This document shows positions 26,877 to 34,725 of a stretch of 64,000 bases of DNA, piece by piece. The notes below the pieces were generated by a model. The model had not been told where the DNA came from and did not search any database. It saw only the letters and a program-made list of their open reading frames with translations. Origin of the DNA: CAWGAJ01 sp963820545 (lineage in GTDB: Bacteria; Planctomycetota; Planctomycetia; Pirellulales; Thermoguttaceae). Position 1 is the stretch's first letter. Every line of letters starts with the position of its first letter. The translations under genes were made by a program, and so were the position numbers. The stretch lies in contig CAWGAJ010000002.1 in NCBI GenBank assembly GCA_963820545.1, positions 682,001 through 746,000 of the forward strand. Direction: 5' to 3'.

Positions 26877-28291
26877 TTATTTATAGTTCCATTCGCGGAT
26901 ATCGACAAAATGTCCGGCCACTGCAGCGGCGGCGGCCATGGCCGGCGAAACCAAATGCGTGCGCCCGCCCTTGCCTTGCCGGCCTTCAAAGTTGCGGTTG
27001 CTGGTCGAGGCGCAGTGCTCGCCCGGCTCGAGTTTGTCGGGATTCATGGCCAGGCACATGCTGCAACCGGCCTCGCGCCACTGGAGGCCTGCCTGCCGGA
27101 AAATTTTATCTAGCCCCTCGGCCTCGGCCTGTTTTTTCACCAGACCGCTGCCGGGCACGACCATGGCCTTTACGCCCTGGGCAACTTTGTGTGCGCGAAC
27201 CACGGCTGCCGCAGGCGCAGGTCTTCGATGCGGCCGTTGGTGCACGAACCAATGAATACCCGATCGAGTTTGATCGAGGTGATCGGCACACCGGGTTTCA
27301 GGCCCATGTATTCCAGGGCCTGGGCCACGGCTTTTTGTTCGGTGGGATCGGCGAAATCATTGGGATGGGGAACTCTGCCGCCCACGTCGGTTACCTGGCC
27401 GGGATTGGTGCCCCAGGTGACCTGCGGCAGCACGTCCTCGGCGCGAAATTTTTCCAGGCGATCGTACTTTGCGCCGGAATCGGCGGGCAGTTGTTTCCAA
27501 CGCGCCACGGCCGCGTCGAAATCCCGCGGCGCAAAGGGCCGGCCGCGGAGGTAGTCGAATGTGGTTTGATCGGGCGCGATGAGCCCTGCCCGGGCCCCGG
27601 CCTCGATCGACATGTTGCACACGGTCATACGCTCTTCCATGGTGAAGGAGCGAATGGCCTCGCCAGTGTACTGGATGCAATATCCCACTCCGCCGCCGGC
27701 GGTAATGCGGCCGATAATGTACAAGATGACGTCCTTGGCGGTCACTCCAAAGGGCAAGCGGCCGTCCACGCGGATTTCCAGCGTCTTGGGTTTGTGCTGC
27801 AAGAGCGTTTGCGTGGCCAACACGTGCTCGACTTCGCTGGTGCCGATGCCGAAGGCCAGGGCTCCAAACGCGCCGTGCGTGGCCGTGTGGCTATCGCCGC
27901 AGACGATGGTCATGCCCGGCTGCGTGTAGCCCAACTCCGGCCCGATCACATGCACGATGCCTTGCCGTTTATCATTTAGATCGTACAGTCGGATGCCAAA
28001 TTCCCGGCAGTTCTCCCGGAGCGTATCGATCTGCCGTTTCGAAATCGGGTCGGCGATAGGCAATGAGCGATCGGTAGTGGGCACATCGTGATCTACTGTG
28101 GCCACGGTCCGCTCGGGCCGCCGCGCCTTGTGCCCGGCCAGACGCAGCCCCTCAAAGGCCTGCGCACTGGTCACTTCGTGGACCAGTTGCAAGTCGATGT
28201 ACAGAATCGTCTGTTTTCCCGGCTCGGCAGAGACCACGTGGTCGTCCCAGATTTTTTCGAACATCGTCCGGGATTTGGCGGGTTGGTTCAT
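26877..28291 (-). CDS. leuC: 3-Isopropylmalate dehydratase large subunit, frameshifted
   Basis: Aconitase-family subunit carrying the [4Fe-4S] cluster. Frame one (28291 to about 27210) holds ERTVATVDHDVPTTDR, VCGDSHTATHGAFGALAFGI and FIGSCTNGRIEDLR (first cluster Cys). The frame then switches and continues as AHKVAQGVKAMVVPGSG and CSMCLAMNPDKLEPGEHCAS (the other two Cys), STSNRNFEGRQGKGGRTHLV, to 26877. Joined, about 470 residues, the normal size. An internal start at the second Met (MFEKIWDD) is also plausible. The break is near 27210 in a GC-rich run and looks like a base lost in sequencing. Confidence 0.93.
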
Positions 28292-28356
28292 AAATTAGGG
28301 GATCGGGGAATTAAGGAATTGGAAAAATTTTAGCATGATATATTAACCGTTTAGAC

Positions 28357-28392
28357 GCGACCGGGCACCAACCGAAGGTTGGTCGGGGAGCG
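28357..28392. repeat. Palindromic repeat D, copy 2
   Basis: Same element as 26833-26867, with a full CCAACC/GGTTGG hairpin. It lies 65 bp upstream of leuC. The rest of 28292-28572 holds another weak hairpin (CCTACC/GGTAGG) and no gene. Confidence 0.75.
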
Positions 28393-28572
28393 GCAGGAAA
28401 TTTGTTTAATCATAAAAAATAAGACGCCATGACTCCTACCCCTAAAGAGCCATTATATTACGTTTAGGTTCACAAGGTAGGAGTTGCCTTGTGGCAGGAA
28501 TGGGCGTGTTGAATGATCTTACGGAAAACAAGCAAGTTAAATTATTTCCTGCCCATGCCCGCCAAGTTAATT

Positions 28573-29191
28573 CTACGCTGCTTTCCAGCGGATGGCTTTT
28601 ACAGCCAGATGGTCGATTTCACGGCGAGATACCGCTTGCAAGGCATTTACCCCCTCCGGCAGTTTTTTTTCTATAAAAACCAGCGATCGTGCGTGCAACA
28701 ATCGAGGTACAAAGTACCATACACGGTTTAATCGCTCGGTGTCAAACTGCGGAGAGATGAGCAACAGATCAAATTGCCCCAAATTGTTCGCCTTTTGGGC
28801 AAGATTATCTAACGCATCGCCGGGGACTAATTTTATCCGCGCACCGCTTTGTTTTAATACGCGATGGGCAGTAATCAGCGGCAAACCAGGACCGTCAGTT
28901 TCATTTCGCGCCTCAAAAAGATCCATGCCCACGTATTGGATTTCCGGTCGGGGTGTGAACCGGGCGGCGGCATCGACCATGCGCAAAGCTCGTTTTCCGT
29001 CGGCGATGCCCAGTTCCAGAATGTTGTGGATTTTTGCTCGAACAATAGCCCGGTAAATTAGGCGATCGGAATGTGGTTTGGATAGATACAAAAGATAGAG
29101 AATCTTTAGGCGGCTGGTAGGCTGCAAGGTCATCCTCACTGATAATGTCATCCACTCGGATAAAGTTATTTAGCGGAAGTAAATCTAGCAA
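28573..29191 (-). CDS. Class I SAM-methyltransferase-like protein, frameshifted, start uncertain
   Basis: The main frame has a Rossmann-type motif I, HNILELGIADGKRALRMVDA, then YVGMDLFEAR (motif II region) and FDLLLISPQFDTERLNRVWY in place of the usual motif IV. The 5' end is in another frame: LDLLPLNNFIRVDDIISEDD, from a TTG at 29191, which looks coding and joins near 29120. Joined length about 206 residues. Substrate unknown; the sequence resembles proteins annotated as class I methyltransferases but some standard motifs are poor, so catalytic activity is uncertain. Confidence 0.6.
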
Positions 29192-29344
29192 TCTTTAGTA
29201 GTTTTCGACTCTCAATTGACCTTCAGTTCACCCTAAATAAACAGGCGATTATTTTGACATGCACAATGGGCTTGGGGATACTTGACTTGACCTGGATTGT
29301 CGTTCAAAATCGGACGCTTACTTAGGCACTCTAATAAAACCGTG

Positions 29345-29411
29345 AAGGGGACAGGTTCGGTTTGCCGTAACGGCCCGCAGGGTGCTTCGCACAAACCGAA
29401 CCTGTCCCCTT
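29345..29411 (+). repeat. Palindromic element A2 (intergenic)
   Basis: 19-bp perfect arms (AAGGGGACAGGTTCGGTTT and complement, 29393-29411) around the conserved core GCCGTAACGGCCCGCAGGGT. The arms extend weakly to CTAATAAAA/TTTTATTAG. The arm sequence differs from A1 and A3, but both arms changed together, so pairing is kept. It lies 29 bp upstream of the homospermidine synthase start. Confidence 0.88.
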
Positions 29412-29440
29412 TTATTAGCAGGAATCAAGGGGAAAATTAA

Positions 29441-30979
29441 ATGTTGGAGTTCCCAAAACGAGTTCTTTTTCTCGGCTACGGCGCCGTAGCACAGTGTGCA
29501 CTGCCTATCTTTATCAAGCACGTTCGCGTGCCACCGGCCAACATTTCGGTGATGGATTTCGAGGATCGCGGCGAAATTCTTAAACCCTGGATCGCCCAGG
29601 GCGTGCGCTTCGTTAAACAGCAGATCACGCCCGACAATCTGGCGGTGGAATTAGGAAAGTACGTTTCCTCCGGCGATCTGATCATCGACCTGGCGTGGAA
29701 CATCGAATGCTGTGAAATCCTGCAATGGTGCCACGACCATGGCGTGCTTTATGTGAACACGTCGGTGGAGGTATGGGATCCGTATGACGCATCGTATTTC
29801 AAGCATCCTACTACTCGGACGCTCTATTGGCGGCACATGAATGTGCGCCGGATGATTGCCGGTTGGTCCAAACCCGGCCCCACGGCCGTTCTCGAACACG
29901 GCGCCAATCCGGGCTTGATTTCCCATTGGACCAAACAGGGATTGATCGACATCTGCCAGCGCCTTTTGGAGGACAAAAAAGTTACCGGCGCCCAGGCCGA
30001 GGAAATTAGCCAGCTTATTGCCGATCGTACGTTCAATCGCCTGGCGATGAAGCTGGGCGTGAAGGTGATCCATTGCAGCGAGCGGGACACGCAAATCACC
30101 GATCGGCCCAAGCAAGTCGATGAGTTTGTCAATACCTGGAGCATCGAAGGATTCCGCGAGGAAGGAACCACCACGGCCGAACTCGGCTGGGGCACCCATG
30201 AAAAGGAACTTCCCCCCTTGGCCTGTCAGCACGCCGAAGGGCCGCGCAACCAGATTTGTTTGGCGCGCATGGGCATGAACACTTGGGTCCGCTCCTGGGT
30301 GCCGTATTATTCCATCCACGGCATGGTGGTGCGTCACGGCGAAGCCTTTACGATTTCCGATAAACTGACGGTCTGGGAAGACGGCCAACCCCTCTACCGG
30401 CCCACGGTCCATTACGCATATTGTCCTTGCGACTGCGCCATTGCCTCGCTCAACGAACTGCGCGGATATGATTATCAATTGCAGCCCAATCTGCGCATCA
30501 TGACCGACGAAATCACCTCCGGCGCTGATATATTGGGCGCTTTGCTGATGGGCCACGCCTACAACTCCTGGTGGACGGGCAGCGTGTTGAGCATCGAAGA
30601 GTCGCGGCGCCTGGTTCCGCACCAGAACGCCACGACCATGCAGGTGGCGATTTCGGCGGTGGCGGCGGCAATGTGGATGATCGAAAATCCCGACCGCGGC
30701 GTGCTGGTGCCCGACGATTTACCGCACGACTACGTGCTGGAAATTTCCCGCCCGTATTTGGGCCAGTCGCTTTCAATTCCCGCGGATTGGACTCCGCTGA
30801 AGCATTATGCCAACGCTTTCCAGGGCTTTGACAATTCGGAACCGGATCAAGACGATCCCTGGCAGTTCAAGAATTTCCTGGTGGACGGCCACGCTAGCGG
30901 GCGGCGCGTGGGCGACAAAGTGGAGAAAGGCGCTCCGCATTTCCATAAACGCCGACACGTGCCCGGATATGCCCGGTAG
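29441..30979 (+). CDS. hss: Homospermidine synthase
   Basis: NAD-dependent enzyme making sym-homospermidine from putrescine. 512 residues, slightly longer than the usual about 480. N-terminal nucleotide-binding motif RVLFLGYGAVAQCALPIF, then IIDLAWNIECCEILQWCHDH and LEHGANPGLISHWTKQGL, typical of bacterial Hss within the saccharopine-dehydrogenase-like fold. The ornithine decarboxylase starts 18 bp after it, so the pair forms a two-step polyamine operon. The C-terminal Lys/His-rich tail (RRVGDKVEKGAPHFHKRRHV) is not part of the catalytic fold. Confidence 0.9.
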   Translation: MLEFPKRVLFLGYGAVAQCALPIFIKHVRVPPANISVMDFEDRGEILKPWIAQGVRFVKQQITPDNLAVELGKYVSSGDLIIDLAWNIECCEILQWCHDHGVLYVNTSVEVWDPYDASYFKHPTTRTLYWRHMNVRRMIAGWSKPGPTAVLEHGANPGLISHWTKQGLIDICQRLLEDKKVTGAQAEEISQLIADRTFNRLAMKLGVKVIHCSERDTQITDRPKQVDEFVNTWSIEGFREEGTTTAELGWGTHEKELPPLACQHAEGPRNQICLARMGMNTWVRSWVPYYSIHGMVVRHGEAFTISDKLTVWEDGQPLYRPTVHYAYCPCDCAIASLNELRGYDYQLQPNLRIMTDEITSGADILGALLMGHAYNSWWTGSVLSIEESRRLVPHQNATTMQVAISAVAAAMWMIENPDRGVLVPDDLPHDYVLEISRPYLGQSLSIPADWTPLKHYANAFQGFDNSEPDQDDPWQFKNFLVDGHASGRRVGDKVEKGAPHFHKRRHVPGYAR

Positions 30980-30997
30980 TTAGGAACAATACCCGTC

Positions 30998-32134
30998 ATG
31001 CTTGTCAAAAACACGCTTAAGCAACTTGCCCACGAGCACGGTACGCCATTGTACGTGGTCGATCACGCCGCCTTGCGAAAAAACTACGCCGAATTCAAGC
31101 GCTATCTGCCGCGGGTGCAGGCGTATTACGCCGTGAAGGCCAATCCCGATCCGGCCATTGTACGCACGCTTTACGAGGCCGGAGCGAGTTTCGACGTGGC
31201 CTCGATGCCCGAATTCCTCATTGTTCATGAGTACATCGAGCACTTACCGGCCAAAGAAAGACAGGATTTCATCTGGGACAAGATCATCTACGCCAATCCC
31301 ATCAAGGCCAACGAGACCCTCACCGAACTGGATCAATACAAGCCCTTGGTAACCTACGATAATTTTGAGGAGATCAAGAAGATCCGCAAGTATGCGCCCC
31401 ATGCCGGTCTGGCGCTGAGGATTCGCGTGCCCAACACCGGCGCGATGGTGGAACTCTCGTCGAAGTTCGGGGCTTCATCGGGCGAAGCCGTGGAATTGAT
31501 CGAAGCGGCCCATAAAGCGGGCTTGATAGTCGAAGGATTAAGTTTTCACGTGGGCAGTCAAACCACCAATTTCGAAAACTACGTGCAGGCGTTGAATCTT
31601 TCGGCGGGCATCTTTGCCGAAGCGAAACAGCGGGGCTATAATCTCAAGCTGCTGGACATCGGCGGCGGCTTTCCCGCCCGTTATAACAGCGGCGTGGAGC
31701 CGATTCGGAAACTGGCCAGACGCATCAATTCCGAAATCAATCGCCTCTTCCCCAAAAATATCGAAATCCTCGCCGAGCCCGGCCGGTTTCTCGTGGCCAC
31801 CGCCGCCACGCTGGTGGCCAAGGTAATCGGTAAGGCCCAGCGCGACGGCAAGCGCTGCTACTACATCGACGACGGCGTATACCACACCTTTTCCGGCATC
31901 ATTTTCGACCACTGCCAGTATCATCTCAAAGCCTTCAAAAAAGGACCAAAGCAAATTTCTTCGGTTTTCGGGCCGACTTGCGACGCCCTGGACACCATCT
32001 CCCTGGCCGAAGAATTGCCCGATTTAAAATTGGGCGATCTGGTGTACAGCGAAAACATCGGCGCCTATAGCCATGCCTCGGCCACCTATTTCAACGGCTT
32101 TCCCCCGGCCAAGACAGTGCATATTAATCAATAG
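30998..32134 (+). CDS. Ornithine decarboxylase (fold III, lysine/ornithine family)
   Basis: PLP enzyme, 378 residues. The PLP lysine is in AYYAVKANPDP. Further motifs are SFHVGSQTTN, the phosphate-binding LLDIGGGFPARY, EPGRFLVATAATLVAKVIG and FGPTCDALDTISLAEELP. The CDALD signature with its Cys and Asp is typical of ornithine/lysine decarboxylases rather than DAP decarboxylase (which has E-S). The product, putrescine, is the substrate of the neighbouring homospermidine synthase. Carboxynorspermidine decarboxylase is a more distant alternative. Confidence 0.85.
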   Translation: MLVKNTLKQLAHEHGTPLYVVDHAALRKNYAEFKRYLPRVQAYYAVKANPDPAIVRTLYEAGASFDVASMPEFLIVHEYIEHLPAKERQDFIWDKIIYANPIKANETLTELDQYKPLVTYDNFEEIKKIRKYAPHAGLALRIRVPNTGAMVELSSKFGASSGEAVELIEAAHKAGLIVEGLSFHVGSQTTNFENYVQALNLSAGIFAEAKQRGYNLKLLDIGGGFPARYNSGVEPIRKLARRINSEINRLFPKNIEILAEPGRFLVATAATLVAKVIGKAQRDGKRCYYIDDGVYHTFSGIIFDHCQYHLKAFKKGPKQISSVFGPTCDALDTISLAEELPDLKLGDLVYSENIGAYSHASATYFNGFPPAKTVHINQ

Positions 32135-32200
32135 GGGATGGGGAATAGGGGATAGAGTCTTTGTGTTGATATTTGAGCGCATTTTGCGCGTCTTGTAAAG

Positions 32201-32219
32201 CCGCGACCAGTGGTCGCGG
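32201..32219. repeat. Dispersed palindrome E, copy 2
   Basis: CCGCGACCAGTGGTCGCGG, followed by a GGCTGCGGCCG...GGCCGCGC stem (32224 onward). Related to 23707-23723. It lies between the decarboxylase and the dehydratase gene, which converge. Confidence 0.7.
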
Positions 32220-32294
32220 TTTTGGCTGCGGCCGTTAGGCCGCGCTAGGGAATAGCGGCGAAAGGATGAATACAGAATATAAAAAAACTATAAA

Positions 32295-34268
32295 CTACAA
32301 ACTTTCTCTAACCTTCTGCGGATTCGCGCTGTCCTTATAAGGCGAAGAACTGCTGGGCTGGTACTCGGGGACTAATTCTCGCAGTCGTTCCACGATCCTG
32401 CAAGGATCGCTATCATCGAGATTCAACATGTTGTCGATGGCGACGCGAAGCGCTTTGGGATCGCGGGGTTCGGCGTCGAAGACGGTGATTTTCGGATGCC
32501 GCGTAGGGAGATATTTAGCGTCGGGGTTGTGCAATTCTTCAAACAGTTTTTCCCCGGGACGCAGGCCGATAAAAGTAATTTCGATGTCCTGGCCGACTTC
32601 CAGGCCGGAAAGGCGAATCATATCGGTTGCCAGGTCGAAAATCCGCAATGGTTCGCCCATGTCCAGGACCAGAATCTCGCCGCCGTTGCCGATGGCGCCC
32701 GCCTGAATCACTAACTGTGTGGCCTCGGGAATAGTCATGAAATATCGCACGATTCCCGGATCGGTTACGGTTACCGGTCCGCCGCGGGCGATCTGCTGAC
32801 GGAAAACTTGCACCACGCTGCCGGAAGAATCCAAAACGTTGCCGAAACGGACCGTAACAAAGCGGCAGGGCGTCTCCGCGGCCAGCGATTGTACGTACAG
32901 TTCCGCCACCCGTTTGCACGCGCCCATCACGTTGGTGGGATTGACCGCCTTGTCGGTGGAAACCATCACGAACGATTCCGCGCCGCATTGCATCGACAAG
33001 TTGGCCAGCGTGCGCGTGGCCAGAATGATGTTCCGCACGGCTTCGCAAGGTTGTTTTTCCATCAAAGGCACGTGCTTGTAAGCGGCGGCGTGGAAGATGA
33101 TGTCGGGCCGGTTGGATTCCAGCAGTTCGCGGATCCTTTTTTCCTCGAGCAGATCGGCGATTTGCACGTCGATTTCCACGTCGCGGCGTTGCTTTCTCAA
33201 TTCTTGTTCGAGGAAGAATTGACCAGTTTCCCAGCGGTCGACTATCACTAGCCGCTTGGGCGAAAACTTCAGCAGTTGACGGCAGATTTCCGAGCCGATG
33301 CTGCCCGCACTGCCCGTAACCAACAATACGCGATTGTCGATCCATTGGCGGAGATTCTCGAGTTCCAACTGCACGGGCTCGCGGCGCAGTAAGTCCTCGA
33401 TGGCCACCGGTCGGGGTTGCACGGCAATGTGGCCGCTGATGAGTTGCTCGAAACTGGGCAGAACCTTCACGTGCATCTGCCGCTGCCGGGCTTCGTCGAC
33501 CAGGCGTCGCACCTGGCGGCCGTAAAGTCCGCCCGTGGTAATGAGGATTTCATTTACGCCATATTGCGCGGCGATTTGACACGTATCGGTGAGTGCGCCC
33601 AGTACCCGTGCGCTGCCAATGCGGGTGCCCACCCGCTGCGGATCCTCGTCGATGAATCCTACTACGTGATAATTCATCTTCCGATTGCGCAAAATGGCGT
33701 ACAACAGCGATTCGCCTTCTTCGTCCGCACCGACGATCAAGGTGGGCACCTTTTTGTAAAAGAAGGCGAAGGGCGGCCAATTATACTCGTGCAACACGCG
33801 GAGCACGGCCAGCAGGCCTCCCACCGCCAGCACGGTCCCTCCCCAGTCCAATAACAAGATGATCCGGGGGATAAAGGTTGAGAGATCATAATTGGGATTC
33901 CTCAGCAAATAGTAAATGATCACGGCCAATCCGCCTGAACTCACCGTGGCGGCCCAAATAAGCGTTAGCAAGTCCTGAAAAGTTACATATCGCCCCAAAA
34001 TGCGATGCACCCGAAGCCAGAGAAACACGATCAACTTCAACAACACCAGTCCGCTGGCCGACAAGCCAAAGACAATCCATTGTTCCTGGCTAAGTTGACC
34101 TCCGAACCTCAGCCAGAAACTAAGAAAATAAATCATCACAAACAGCGGCGCAAGCACGAGTATGCACAACGCCGCCTGCTGGAGGCGGGTCAATTCGTGT
34201 TGCTGTTCGGACGTTGCCGGATGCGACTGGCTCGTTCCTGGCATGTGGCTAAAGTCGGATTCGTTCAC
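32295..34268 (-). CDS. Membrane-bound nucleotide-sugar 4,6-dehydratase (CapD/WbpM/PglF family)
   Basis: 657 residues. Four to five N-terminal transmembrane helices (about 35-170) precede a CoA-binding-like domain (VPTLIVGADEEGESLLYAIL), then an extended SDR domain with NAD motif LVTGSAGSIGSEICRQLL (about 315-335), Asp in QIADLLEEKRI, and FVMVSTDKAVNPTNVMGACK, in which the Tyr of the usual YxxxK is replaced by Met, as in PglF/WbpM relatives. It makes UDP-4-keto-6-deoxy sugars for surface polysaccharide or protein glycosylation. No other sugar gene is adjacent. N-terminal Ser/Gln-rich tail is not conserved. Confidence 0.9.
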   Translation of the reverse strand: MNESDFSHMPGTSQSHPATSEQQHELTRLQQAALCILVLAPLFVMIYFLSFWLRFGGQLSQEQWIVFGLSASGLVLLKLIVFLWLRVHRILGRYVTFQDLLTLIWAATVSSGGLAVIIYYLLRNPNYDLSTFIPRIILLLDWGGTVLAVGGLLAVLRVLHEYNWPPFAFFYKKVPTLIVGADEEGESLLYAILRNRKMNYHVVGFIDEDPQRVGTRIGSARVLGALTDTCQIAAQYGVNEILITTGGLYGRQVRRLVDEARQRQMHVKVLPSFEQLISGHIAVQPRPVAIEDLLRREPVQLELENLRQWIDNRVLLVTGSAGSIGSEICRQLLKFSPKRLVIVDRWETGQFFLEQELRKQRRDVEIDVQIADLLEEKRIRELLESNRPDIIFHAAAYKHVPLMEKQPCEAVRNIILATRTLANLSMQCGAESFVMVSTDKAVNPTNVMGACKRVAELYVQSLAAETPCRFVTVRFGNVLDSSGSVVQVFRQQIARGGPVTVTDPGIVRYFMTIPEATQLVIQAGAIGNGGEILVLDMGEPLRIFDLATDMIRLSGLEVGQDIEITFIGLRPGEKLFEELHNPDAKYLPTRHPKITVFDAEPRDPKALRVAIDNMLNLDDSDPCRIVERLRELVPEYQPSSSSPYKDSANPQKVRESL

Positions 34269-34725
34269 GGCGCGTTTCCCGAGAGATTATGTCAAAAAAC
34301 GTTTTCGGCTTTTCTATCCGCCGATGAGGTTCGACGCTCCTTAAATTATTATAACACTATGATTATTTCTGTTTACCTATAAAGCCATCTGGTTTGCTTA
34401 ATGTAGCCAAATTGCACCTGCGGGAAATGTATTTTATAGGGGGTACACGGCTCGAAGTGACTATCCGCGCCGGCACGGATTACCTTAAATGGGGGGCTCC
34501 AATTTGCAGTTGCCTGGTTTCTGGTGCGGAATGCGCCATCGGCCTTTTGTCATTCTGAGCGAAGCGAAGAATCTGTTATTCAATATGGAGATCTTTCGCT
34601 GCGCTCAGGATGACCGAATAGAGGTAGAGTGGTAGGATGCGTGCTTGCACGCACGCAATATCTCGCTAAAAAAACGTGCGCGTGGGTGCGAACACACCCT
34701 ACAGAGTCGCGGAACAGCCTCAATT
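34269..34725. other. Intergenic region with repeat F, no gene
   Basis: About 460 bp upstream of the dehydratase gene. Besides repeat F (34550-34615) I see only short open frames on both strands and no coding-like composition. Confidence 0.5.
34550..34615. repeat. Dispersed repeat F, copy 2
   Basis: Arms TCATTCTGAGCGAAGCGAAG and TCTTTCGCTGCGCTCAGGAT around a 20-bp spacer. Same family as 13701-13797 and 58138-58266. Confidence 0.8.

Noticed and set aside
26855..27979. Plus-strand frame of about 370 codons opposite leuC
   Set aside because: Antisense shadow: the leuC protein on the other strand carries all family motifs.
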